From the NCBI GenBank assembly GCA_028684345.1, contig JAQUGB010000077.1:1-7775 (forward strand): 7,775 nt of DNA. The letters are read 5' to 3'. Positions 1 to 6,308 of the stretch are shown here, piece by piece. The position numbers and the translations under genes were made by a program. Each line of letters begins with the position of its first letter. Position 1 is the first letter of the stretch. Under the pieces are notes generated by a model that saw only the letters and a program-made list of their open reading frames with translations, searched no databases and was not told the DNA's origin. The DNA comes from Tepidiphilus sp. Its GTDB lineage: Bacteria > Pseudomonadota > Gammaproteobacteria > Burkholderiales > Rhodocyclaceae.

Positions 1-121
1 AAGCCTGGGCGAGCGAGGCCATGGATGCGGCGTGAAAGCCCGCTTCGGCAAAAAGCATCGCCGCCTTTTCCAGGATCTCGCTGCGCTGCTGTTCGAAGGA
101 TTCACTGCGTTTGCGGGCCAT
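1..121 (-). CDS. paaR: TetR/AcrR-family transcriptional regulator, N-terminal part (probable phenylacetate repressor PaaR)
   Basis: Only the first 40 codons are present; the gene continues beyond base 1. My translation begins MARKRSESFEQQRSEILEKA and continues through AAMLFAEAGF to ASMASLAQA. This is the usual start of a TetR DNA-binding domain: a basic N-terminus, then helix 1 (R..IL..A..LFAE.GF), then the beginning of the helix-turn-helix at ASMASLAQA. The ligand-binding domain is outside the window. I chose the ATG at 121 because a G-rich Shine-Dalgarno tract (AAGGGGGGG) lies just upstream. An in-frame ATG at 145 would add eight residues but has no ribosome site. The gene follows paaK on the same strand after 71 nt with no visible terminator, so it is probably the last gene of the paaG operon. 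Betaproteobacterial paa loci are known to use a TetR-type PaaR that responds to phenylacetyl-CoA; the family call is firm, the ligand is inferred from context. Confidence 0.8.
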   Translation of the reverse strand, partial: MARKRSESFEQQRSEILEKAAMLFAEAGFHAASMASLAQA

Positions 122-192
122 CGCCGCCCCCCCTTGTGCCACCATGGATCGAAGTCGTAGCATAACCGCGACGGCCACGATCCGTGCCGCAC

Positions 193-1515
193 TCAGTCTT
201 TCGGACGCCGGTCGATCACACGCCGCGCCTTGCCCACCGTCACGCGCTCGATGGAGTAAGGCTCGCCGACGATGACGTTGGCCGACACGCCGATGAAGGT
301 CTTGATGAGGTGGGAGAGCTCCTTGGCGAGCGCCTGTTTCTGCTCCGGATGACGACCCACGCCTTCCTCGGGGTTCACTTCGACCTTGACGGTGAGTCGG
401 TCGAGATAACCCTCTTTCTCCACCTCGAGCACATAGTGCGGTGCGAGCTTGGGAATGCGCAGGATCAGCTCTTCGACCTGGGTGGGGAAGACGTTGACGC
501 CGCGGATGATGAGCATGTCGTCGGTGCGGCCGGTGATCTTGGCCATACGGCGCATGGAGCGCGCCGTGGGGGGCAGCAGGCGCGTGAGGTCGCGCGTGCG
601 ATAGCGGATCACCGGCAGTCCTTCCTTGGTGAGCGTCGTGAACACGAGCTCGCCCTCGGCGCCGTCGGGCTGCACCTCGCCGGTGACCGGGTCGATGATC
701 TCGGGATAGAAGTGGTCTTCCCAGATGGTCGGTCCATCCTTGGTCTCAACGCATTCGCAGGCCACCCCCGGCCCCATCACCTCCGAGAGCCCATAGATGT
801 CCACCGCATCCAACCCACCGCGCTCTTCCATCGCCCGTCGCATCGCATCGGTCCAGGGTTCGGCGCCGAAGATGCCCACTTTGAGCGAGCAGGCACGGGG
901 ATCGACGCCCAGGCGCTCCATTTCGTCGAACACCGTCATCATGTACGAGGGCGTGACCATGATGATGTCGGGTTTGAGATCCATGATCATCTGGATCTGC
1001 TTCTCGGTCTGGCCGCCGGACATGGGGATGACGGTACAGCCGAGACGCTCGGCACCGTAGTGCGCTCCCAGCCCGCCGGTGAAGAGTCCGTAACCGTAGG
1101 CCACGTGGACGATGTCGCCGGGGCGCCCTCCGGCGGCACGGATCGAACGGGCCACGACGTCGGCCCAGGTGTCGATGTCCTTCTTGGTGTAGCCCACCAC
1201 GGTGGGCTTGCCCGTGGTGCCGCTGGATGCGTGGATGCGGACGATCTTCTCGCGCGGCACGGCAAACATGCCATAAGGATAGTTGTCGCGCAGGTCGTAT
1301 TTCGTCGTGAAGGGGAATTTCGCCAGGTCTTCCAGCGACTTCAGGTCGTCGGGATGCACCCCGCTCTCGTCGAAACGCTTGCGATAGTGCGGCACGTTCT
1401 CATAGGCGTGGCGAACGCTCCATTTGAGCCGTTCGAGCTGGAGCGCACGCAGCTCGTCGAGGCTGGCGGTTTCGATCGGCTCCAGATCGCCGGGAGCGGG
1501 TTTCTTCACAGGCAT
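193..1515 (-). CDS. paaK: Phenylacetate-CoA ligase
   Basis: This cytoplasmic adenylate-forming enzyme converts phenylacetate, ATP and CoA to phenylacetyl-CoA, AMP and PPi, the first step of the pathway. From the chosen start the protein is 440 residues, normal for PaaK. Visible motifs are the phosphate-binding loop SSGTTGKPT (97-105), GAEPW (217-221), the adenylation motif YGLSE (241-245), YRTRDL (305-310), the hinge and C-terminal-domain entry GRTDDMLIIRGVNVFP (329-344), and a near-C-terminal VGKARRV whose Lys429 is in the position of the catalytic lysine of the family. The frame could also start at 1521 (two residues longer), but AGGAGG sits only 2 nt from that ATG and 8 nt from the ATG at 1515, so the latter is preferred. 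It follows paaI after about 46 nt and precedes the TetR gene. The long open frame on the opposite strand (184-1647) is a GC-driven shadow. Confidence 0.96.
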   Translation of the reverse strand: MPVKKPAPGDLEPIETASLDELRALQLERLKWSVRHAYENVPHYRKRFDESGVHPDDLKSLEDLAKFPFTTKYDLRDNYPYGMFAVPREKIVRIHASSGTTGKPTVVGYTKKDIDTWADVVARSIRAAGGRPGDIVHVAYGYGLFTGGLGAHYGAERLGCTVIPMSGGQTEKQIQMIMDLKPDIIMVTPSYMMTVFDEMERLGVDPRACSLKVGIFGAEPWTDAMRRAMEERGGLDAVDIYGLSEVMGPGVACECVETKDGPTIWEDHFYPEIIDPVTGEVQPDGAEGELVFTTLTKEGLPVIRYRTRDLTRLLPPTARSMRRMAKITGRTDDMLIIRGVNVFPTQVEELILRIPKLAPHYVLEVEKEGYLDRLTVKVEVNPEEGVGRHPEQKQALAKELSHLIKTFIGVSANVIVGEPYSIERVTVGKARRVIDRRPKD

Positions 1516-1523
1516 GGTCATCT

Positions 1524-1529
1524 CCTCCT
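1524..1529 (-). promoter_or_regulatory. Shine-Dalgarno site of paaK that decides its start
   Basis: A perfect AGGAGG on the minus strand precedes two in-frame ATG codons spaced six bases apart (at 1521 and 1515). Spacing is 2 nt to the first and 8 nt to the second. Since 5-9 nt is the usual workable range, the second ATG is the likelier start. Confidence 0.7.
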
Positions 1530-1561
1530 TTCCCTTTTTCGTTCGTCTGGGAGCGGCCGCG

Positions 1562-2029
1562 TCAGTCGAGTTCGACCACCGCCCGCCCCTTCAAGCGGTA
1601 AGACTTGCCGCGCATCACGGCCACCAGCTCGCCGCGCTGGTTGGTGATACCGACGTCGTAGACGCCAGTGCGTCCGGCCAGCGCCACCTCGCGCCCCTCG
1701 GCAGTGAGCACGTCGCCTTCGCGCACGGGGGCGAGAAACTCGGTGGCCAGGCCGGAGGCGACCGTCATCTCGTTGTAACTGTTGCAGGAATACGCGAAGG
1801 CGGTATCGGCCAGCGTGGTGACGATACCGCCATGGCAGATGGCAAAACCGTTCAGCATGTCGCGGCGCACGGTCATCTCCATCTTGGCGTAACCCGGCGC
1901 GATCTCCAGCAGGCGGATGCCGAGATGCTGCGCACAGTGGTCGTGCTCGTACATGCCGGCGCCGACGGCTTCGGCCACTTGCTGCGGGTCGAGCCCGGCG
2001 GTGAGATCCCGATACGAAGCTTCCGTCAC
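1562..2029 (-). CDS. paaI: PaaI hotdog-fold acyl-CoA thioesterase
   Basis: The 155-residue protein belongs to the PaaI thioesterase family, which hydrolyses phenylacetyl-CoA and hydroxylated aryl-acetyl-CoA esters and is thought to recover CoA from stalled intermediates in the cytoplasm. The central hotdog helix reads MLNGFAICHGG followed by LADTAFAYSCNS. Asn60-Gly61, His66-Gly67-Gly68 and Asp75 line up with the same positions in E. coli PaaI, where the Asp of LAD is catalytic. TGVYDV and RGKSYRLKG in the second half also match the family. The N-terminus is about 14 residues longer than in E. coli PaaI. The start is GTG, preceded by GGAG seven nt upstream. The GTG overlaps the paaH stop in a GTGA (2026-2029), which suggests translational coupling. 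It is the third gene of the leftward operon. Confidence 0.95.
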   Translation of the reverse strand: MTEASYRDLTAGLDPQQVAEAVGAGMYEHDHCAQHLGIRLLEIAPGYAKMEMTVRRDMLNGFAICHGGIVTTLADTAFAYSCNSYNEMTVASGLATEFLAPVREGDVLTAEGREVALAGRTGVYDVGITNQRGELVAVMRGKSYRLKGRAVVELD

Positions 2030-3600
2030 TTCCCTTCTCCTTCATCGCCGCCAACGAGCGGCCGTCCGTTCCAGAGGTGTCGCCGCAAGAGCGGCGAGAC
2101 GCGGTAGCGATCTTCGCCGTAGTGCTCGGCGAGCCGATCGAGCAGGCCGACGATGCGCGCCACGCCCATCGCCTCCGCCCAGGCGAGCGGCCCGAGCGGA
2201 TAGTTCGTGCCGTAACGCATGGCGGTGTCGATGTCGCGCGGCGTGCCGATGCCGGCGAGCACGGCGTCGGCCGCCTCGTTGGCGAGCATGGCCACGGTGC
2301 GCGAGAGGATCAGCCCGGCGACGTCGTCGAGTGGGGTCACGGCGATTCCCGCCCGCTGCAGCAGCCCGAGCGCGCATGCCCAGGAATCCTGCGCACAACC
2401 ATCGGCCCGCGCCAGCGCCGCGCGCGGCGTTTGCGCCCAATCGCGCGCCCAGTCGAGCACGACGACATCGGCATGGCCGTACTCGTGCGCGAGGCGCGTG
2501 GCCGTGCGTCCGTCGGTGGGCACGATCCAGGTGTTTGCAGCCTCGATCCGCACGGGTCCGGCATCGGCGGGCCGTCGGTGCACCGCCACGCCGGCGGCAG
2601 CGAGCCGCTCGAGCAGCGCAGAGAAGGGGCCGAACTCGCCCACGGCGGCGACGGCAGAAGGCGCCCGATCGAGGCATGGCGGAGCTTCGGCCGCGGCGGG
2701 ACGCTGCGCTCCTGCGGCGTAGTCGTAGAACCCCCGTCCGCTCTTGCGCCCGAGCCGTCCGGCCCAGACCAGCTCCTGCTGGATGAGGCTGGGCTGGAAG
2801 CGCTTGTCGTAGAAATAGGCCGACCACACGGATGAGGTGACGGCGAAATTGACGTCGTGCCCGATGAGATCCATCAACTCGAAGGGCCCCATGGGAAAGC
2901 CCCCCGCTTCGCGCACGACCGCATCCAGCGTGGCGCAATCGGCCGCTCCCTCGGCGAGCACGCGCAGGGCCTCGGCATAGAAGGGGCGGGCCACGCGATT
3001 GACGATGAACCCCGGCGTGGAGCGCGCCATCACGGGGATCTTGCCCCAGCGCACCGCGGTGTCCCGTACCGTGCGCGCCACTTCCGGTGCCGTGGCCAGG
3101 CCGCTCACCACCTCCACCAGCTTCATGCGCGTGGGCGGATTGAAGAAATGCATTCCGACCACCCGCTCGGGGCGTGCGAGCGTGGCGGCGATGGCGGTGA
3201 TCGACAGCGAAGAGGTGTTGGTGGCGAGGATTGCTTTGGGCGGCAGCAGGGGTTCGAGCGAGGCAAAGAGCGCCCGTTTCACCTCCAGGTCCTCGACGAT
3301 CGCCTCGATCACCAGCCGCACCTGCGAGGCGACGCCCTGGGGCTCGGACACCGCACGGATGCGCTCGCGGACCGTTTCCGCCTCCGCGGCGCTCATCCGC
3401 CCCTTGCGCACCCCGCCTTCGAGCTCCTCGGCGATCGCCGCGAGCGCGCGCCGGCGAGCCTCCTCGCTCACGTCGGAGAGGAACACCGGATGGCCGGCGC
3501 TCGCCGCCACCAAGGCGATCCCGCGCCCCATCGCCCCGGCGCCGACCACCAGCACGGCCTCGCCGGGCGAGAGGGCCGCGCCCGTTTCGCGTTCTTGCAT
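2026..3600 (-). CDS. paaH: 3-hydroxyadipyl-CoA dehydrogenase (3-hydroxyacyl-CoA dehydrogenase family)
   Basis: PaaH oxidises 3-hydroxyadipyl-CoA to 3-oxoadipyl-CoA with NAD, the last step before thiolysis. The 524-residue protein opens with a Rossmann nucleotide site GAGAMGRG (20-27). His151 of HFFNP and Glu163 of LVEVV are 12 residues apart, as in the catalytic His-Glu pair of this family. A first C-terminal-type domain runs from TPGFIVNR (about 195) to GRKSGRGFYDY (284-294). An Ala/Pro-rich linker (295-320) leads to a degenerate middle domain (about 320-415), and a second C-terminal-type domain (about 425-515) contains NEAADAVLAGIGTPRDID and YPLGPLAWAEAMG. This double-domain architecture is usual for PaaH. 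The frame is open to 3690, but the ATG at 3600 has a strong GGAGGAG 3 nt upstream and avoids a 77-nt overlap with paaG. It begins 13 nt after the paaG stop and overlaps paaI by 4 nt. Confidence 0.94.
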   Translation of the reverse strand: MQERETGAALSPGEAVLVVGAGAMGRGIALVAASAGHPVFLSDVSEEARRRALAAIAEELEGGVRKGRMSAAEAETVRERIRAVSEPQGVASQVRLVIEAIVEDLEVKRALFASLEPLLPPKAILATNTSSLSITAIAATLARPERVVGMHFFNPPTRMKLVEVVSGLATAPEVARTVRDTAVRWGKIPVMARSTPGFIVNRVARPFYAEALRVLAEGAADCATLDAVVREAGGFPMGPFELMDLIGHDVNFAVTSSVWSAYFYDKRFQPSLIQQELVWAGRLGRKSGRGFYDYAAGAQRPAAAEAPPCLDRAPSAVAAVGEFGPFSALLERLAAAGVAVHRRPADAGPVRIEAANTWIVPTDGRTATRLAHEYGHADVVVLDWARDWAQTPRAALARADGCAQDSWACALGLLQRAGIAVTPLDDVAGLILSRTVAMLANEAADAVLAGIGTPRDIDTAMRYGTNYPLGPLAWAEAMGVARIVGLLDRLAEHYGEDRYRVSPLLRRHLWNGRPLVGGDEGEGK

Positions 3601-3613
3601 CGTCTCCTCCCCC

Positions 3614-4435
3614 TCAGGGTCCGCGGAAGCGAGGTTGGCGTTTCTCGAGGAACGCCTGCACCCCTTCCCGATAATCCTCGCTGCGCCCACAGGCCGACAT
3701 CAGGTCGCGCTCGAGATCGAGCTGCGCGGCCAGATCGTTCGTGCCGCTGACGAGCAAGGCTTTCTTCGTCATGGCGTAGCCGAAGGTGGGGCCTTGTGCG
3801 AGGCGCTCGGCCACCTCGCGCACCGTGGGCAACAGCGCCTCGTCCTCGACGCATTTCCAGATGAGCCCCCAGCGCTCGGCCTCTTCGGCGGAGAGTTTCT
3901 CGCCGAGCAGCGACAGCCCCATGGCGCGGGCCAGCCCCACCAGACGCGGCAGCACCCAGGTGCCGCCGGTATCGGGGATGAGACCCAGCTTGGCGAAGGA
4001 TTCGATGAAAGAGGCCGAGCGCGCGGCGAAGACGAGGTCGCAGGCCAGAGCCAGGTTGGCCCCGGCGCCGGCGGCCACGCCATTGACCGCCGCGATCACC
4101 GGCAACTCGAGCCGGCGCAGGCGCAGCACGAGCGGCTTGTAGTTCTTCTCGATCGACTCGCCCAGATCCGGCGCCTGCGCGCCCGGCGCCACCGCTCGGT
4201 CGGACAGGTCCTGCCCGGCGCAGAAGCCCCGGCCGGCACCGGTGATCACCAACACCCGGACCGTCCCCTCGGTGCGCCCCGCCTCGACGCGATCGAGCGC
4301 GGCGCGCAGCTCCTCGTGCATGCGCGTGGTGAAGCTGTTGAGGCGCTCGGGCCGGTTGAGCGTGAGCCAAGCCACCGCCTCGCGCACTTCCAGCAGGATC
4401 GTCGGCCCTTCGGCCGCCGTTGCGGTCTCCGCCAT
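3614..4435 (-). CDS. paaG: PaaG, 1,2-epoxyphenylacetyl-CoA isomerase (enoyl-CoA hydratase/isomerase superfamily)
   Basis: PaaG converts the ring-epoxide of phenylacetyl-CoA to oxepin-CoA and later shifts the double bond of the dehydroadipyl-CoA intermediate. The 273-residue crotonase-fold protein has LNRPERLNSF (26-35), the oxyanion-hole segments GRGFCAGQDLSDR (68-80) and VNGVAAGAGANLALACD (117-133), and KLGLIPDTGGTW (149-160). Asp155 in the last motif is the acidic residue typical of PaaG, replacing the Glu pair of true hydratases. The C-terminal QLDLERDLMSACGRSEDYREGV is also strongly PaaG-like, which argues for PaaG over PaaF. The frame extends to 4480, but that would run through the promoter and operator, and the ATG at 4435 has GGAGGAG 5 nt upstream. 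It is the first gene of the leftward operon. Confidence 0.95.
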   Translation of the reverse strand: MAETATAAEGPTILLEVREAVAWLTLNRPERLNSFTTRMHEELRAALDRVEAGRTEGTVRVLVITGAGRGFCAGQDLSDRAVAPGAQAPDLGESIEKNYKPLVLRLRRLELPVIAAVNGVAAGAGANLALACDLVFAARSASFIESFAKLGLIPDTGGTWVLPRLVGLARAMGLSLLGEKLSAEEAERWGLIWKCVEDEALLPTVREVAERLAQGPTFGYAMTKKALLVSGTNDLAAQLDLERDLMSACGRSEDYREGVQAFLEKRQPRFRGP

Positions 4436-4460
4436 GTCGTCTCCTCCCCCATCAATTTTT

Positions 4461-4480
4461 TTGACCGACCGTTCGATCAA
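4461..4480. promoter_or_regulatory. 20-bp imperfect palindrome, candidate PaaR (TetR) operator
   Basis: TTGACCGACCGTTCGATCAA matches its own reverse complement at 16 of 20 positions (8 of 10 base pairs), centred between 4470 and 4471. Size, dyad symmetry and the CGA/TCG half-site cores resemble operators of TetR-family regulators, and a TetR gene closes this operon. It covers the predicted start point of the leftward promoter and ends 25 nt before the paaG ATG, where a bound dimer would block initiation. That PaaR binds here is inference. Confidence 0.65.
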
Positions 4481-4481
4481 T

Positions 4482-4510
4482 AATATACTTGATCCAGGTC
4501 AAGGGATCAA
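4482..4510 (-). promoter_or_regulatory. Sigma70-type promoter of the paaGHIK-paaR operon
   Basis: On the minus strand TTGATC (-35, bases 4510-4505; 4 of 6 consensus) and TATATT (-10, bases 4487-4482; 5 of 6) are separated by exactly 17 nt. Upstream of the -35, T- and A-tracts at 4515-4525 could act as an UP element. Transcription would start near 4474, giving a leader of about 39 nt before paaG. This AT-rich block stands out from the surrounding GC-rich coding DNA. Confidence 0.7.
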
Positions 4511-4511
4511 G
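4488..4511. repeat. Perfect inverted repeat, 8-bp arms with 8-nt spacer
   Basis: CTTGATCC (4488-4495) and GGATCAAG (4504-4511) are exact reverse complements separated by AGGTCAAG. The arms include the -35 element of the leftward promoter, and the left arm overlaps the FNR-like box. It could be a second regulator site in the divergent control region; no binding protein can be named from the sequence. No convincing promoter for the rightward paaN unit was found; the best -10 guess is TAACAT at 4544-4549. Confidence 0.45.
4489..4502. promoter_or_regulatory. FNR/Anr/Dnr-like box
   Basis: TTGATCCAGGTCAA matches the FNR-family consensus TTGAT-N4-ATCAA at 9 of 10 defined positions. It lies wholly in the -35/-10 spacer of the leftward promoter, about 20 bp upstream of its start, where binding would repress. 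For the rightward paaN unit its centre is about 81 bp before the ATG; a start near 4537 would place it at the classical -41.5 activating position, but the -10 there (TAGCGA) is weak. It is also nested in a larger inverted repeat (4488-4511), so a chance match is possible. Confidence 0.45.
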
Positions 4512-4576
4512 CCGTTTTTCAAAAATAGCGAATCGTTTTACCTTAACATAACCCAAATCACCGAAGGAGGCACTCC

Positions 4577-6250
4577 ATGACCCATCCGCTCTTCGAAAAA
4601 CACCAAGCTCTGCTCGAACAGGCGCTCGAGGCGATCGCCCGCCGCGGCTACTGGACACCTTTCCCCGAGATGCCCAGCCCCAAGATCTATGGCGAGACGG
4701 CGCTCGAAGACGGCAAGGCTGCCGTACTCGGCCTTCAGGGCCAGCGGTTTGCCCTGGAAGGTCAGCCGGGCACGGGCGAGTGGATCGCGCCGGAGCGATC
4801 GCCCTATGGAGTGGAGCTGAACGTCTCTTATCCGGTGAGCGAACCCGAGTCGCTGGTGGCCGCCGCGCGCAAGGCGCAGGACGGCTGGCAGAAACTCGGC
4901 GCCAAAGGACGCGTGGGCTTGCTGCTCGAAGCCCTCGTGCGTCTGAACCGGCGCAGTTTCGAACTGGCGCACGCCGTGATGTACACCACCGGCCAGGGCT
5001 GGATGATGGCCTTTCAGGCAGGCGGCCCGCATGCGCAGGATCGCGGCTTGGAAGCGGTGACCTACGCCTGGGACGAAATGCGTCGCATCCCCGAAACCGC
5101 GCTGTGGGAAAAGCCCCAAGGCAAGAACCCGCCGATCCGGATGGAGAAACGCTACGAGATCGTCGGACGCGGCCCGGCTGTGGTGATCGGCTGCGGCACC
5201 TTCCCCACCTGGAACACCTATCCGGGCCTGTTCGCGGCGCTCGCCACCGGCAACCCCGTCATCGTCAAACCGCACAGCAACGCGGTACTGCCAGCCGCGC
5301 TCACCGTGCGCGTGCTGCGCGGGCTGCTCGCCGAACAGGGGCTCGACCCGAACGTGGTGCAGTTGGCCGTTTTCGCCCAGCGAGAGCACACACAACGGCT
5401 CGTCACCCACCCGGAAGTGAAATCCATCGATTTCACCGGCGGCTGCGCTTTCGGCAACTGGCTGCTCGAGCACTGCCGCCAGGCCCAGGTGTATGCGGAA
5501 CTGGCCGGCGTCAACACGGTGGTGATCGAATCGACCGACGACTACCAAGGCATGCTGCGCAACCTCGCCTTCACCCTGTCGCTCTACTCGGGACAGATGT
5601 GCACCACGACGCAGGCGATCCTGGTGCCGGCAGGCGGCATCGACACCAACGAAGGGCACAAATCCTATGAGGACGTCGGCCGCGATCTCGCCCGGGCGAT
5701 CGAGGCGCTGCTCGCCGACGTCAAGGTGGCCACGGCCGTGCTCGGCGCCATCCAGTCCGAAGAGACGCTGCGGCGCATCGAAGAGGCCGCCTCCGGCGCC
5801 TTCGGCCGCGTCCTGCTGGCCCCGCGGCGCATCGAGCACACGGAATTCCCGCGGGCGCAGGTGCGCACGCCGGTGCTCGTCGCCTGTGAGGCCAAGGACG
5901 AAACCGCCTACATGGAAGAGCGCTTCGGGCCCATCGCCTTCGTGGTGGCGGTGCCCGACGCGGCCCAGGCGGCCTCGCTCGCCGAGCGCATCGTGCGCGA
6001 GCATGGCGCCCTCACGCTGGGCGTGTATTCGACCAAGCCCGAATACCAGCAGACAATGGTCGAAGTGAGCTGGCGCGCCGGCGTGGCCCTGTCGCTGAAT
6101 CTCACCGACGGGGTCTACGTCAACCAATCAGCCGCCTTCTCCGACTACCACGGCACCGGCATGAACCCGGCAGCCAATGCGAGCTACGCCGACTCCGCCT
6201 TCGTCGCCAACCGCTTCCGCGTGATCCAGCGTCGCTGGCACGTGTCCTGA
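4577..6250 (+). CDS. paaN: Phenylacetate degradation protein PaaN, aldehyde dehydrogenase-only form (oxepin-CoA ring-opening step)
   Basis: The protein is 557 residues and belongs to the aldehyde dehydrogenase superfamily. In the E. coli bifunctional PaaZ the homologous domain oxidises 3-oxo-5,6-dehydrosuberyl-CoA semialdehyde with NADP. Seen here are the cofactor/oxyanion segment CGTFPTWNTYPG (206-217, Asn213), VKPHSN (230-235, Lys231), FTGGCAFG (286-293), YAELAGVN with general-base Glu308, SGQMCTTTQ with nucleophile Cys342, and EERFGP (447-452). All key catalytic residues are intact. The protein ends at VIQRRWHVS with no MaoC-type hydratase domain, unlike the roughly 680-residue PaaZ, so it fits the shorter PaaN_2 type of betaproteobacteria. 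The start is firm: AAGGAGG lies 6 nt before the ATG. It is the first gene of the rightward unit, divergent from paaG. The long opposite-strand frame (4538-6127) is a shadow. Confidence 0.93.
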   Translation: MTHPLFEKHQALLEQALEAIARRGYWTPFPEMPSPKIYGETALEDGKAAVLGLQGQRFALEGQPGTGEWIAPERSPYGVELNVSYPVSEPESLVAAARKAQDGWQKLGAKGRVGLLLEALVRLNRRSFELAHAVMYTTGQGWMMAFQAGGPHAQDRGLEAVTYAWDEMRRIPETALWEKPQGKNPPIRMEKRYEIVGRGPAVVIGCGTFPTWNTYPGLFAALATGNPVIVKPHSNAVLPAALTVRVLRGLLAEQGLDPNVVQLAVFAQREHTQRLVTHPEVKSIDFTGGCAFGNWLLEHCRQAQVYAELAGVNTVVIESTDDYQGMLRNLAFTLSLYSGQMCTTTQAILVPAGGIDTNEGHKSYEDVGRDLARAIEALLADVKVATAVLGAIQSEETLRRIEEAASGAFGRVLLAPRRIEHTEFPRAQVRTPVLVACEAKDETAYMEERFGPIAFVVAVPDAAQAASLAERIVREHGALTLGVYSTKPEYQQTMVEVSWRAGVALSLNLTDGVYVNQSAAFSDYHGTGMNPAANASYADSAFVANRFRVIQRRWHVS

Positions 6251-6263
6251 TTTTTTTCATGCC

Positions 6264-6295
6264 GCGGCGCCGGGTCGAAGAAGCTTCGGCGCCGC
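6264..6295 (+). repeat. GC-rich stem-loop between paaN and paaY
   Basis: GCGGCGCCG (6264-6272) and CGGCGCCGC (6287-6295) are perfect complements, a 9-bp stem with two further G-U pairs possible inside. A competing small hairpin, CGAAG-AAG-CTTCG (6276-6288), lies in the same span. No T-run follows on the plus strand; the T-run at 6252-6258 precedes it. It is therefore not a canonical intrinsic terminator. It ends 2 nt before the paaY GGAGA site, so it may stabilise the upstream mRNA or modulate paaY translation. Confidence 0.6.
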
Positions 6296-6308
6296 ACGGA
6301 GAAAAGCC

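Noticed and set aside
122..145. Upstream ATG at 145 for the TetR gene
   Set aside because: No Shine-Dalgarno sequence precedes it, and it adds an atypical MVAQGGAA; the G-rich tract fits the ATG at 121.
122..192. Separate promoter or operator for the TetR gene in the paaK-paaR spacer
   Set aside because: No -35/-10 pair or palindrome resembling the 4461-4480 site was found, so readthrough from paaK is the simpler view.
184..1647. 487-residue plus-strand open frame opposite paaK
   Set aside because: It is antisense to a gene with all PaaK motifs, has a His/Arg/Asp/Gly-rich composition without recognisable domains, and reflects the scarcity of stops in GC-rich DNA.
3601..3690. N-terminal extension of paaH to an ATG at 3690
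   Set aside because: It would overlap paaG by 77 nt, has no Rossmann-like sequence, and a strong ribosome site supports 3600.
4436..4480. N-terminal extension of paaG to an ATG at 4480
   Set aside because: It would translate the operator and start upstream of the predicted transcription start; the ATG at 4435 has a good GGAGGAG.
2857..4483. Long plus-strand frames opposite paaH and paaG
   Set aside because: They are shadows of the two clearly identified genes, with no ribosome site and no family motif.
4538..6127. 529-residue minus-strand open frame opposite paaN
   Set aside because: Its composition is low in recognisable motifs and it is fully antisense to paaN, whose catalytic residues are intact.
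6251..6295. Intrinsic terminator after paaN
   Set aside because: The T-run lies before the stem on the plus strand, and no T-run follows the stem; read on the minus strand it becomes an A-run after the stem.
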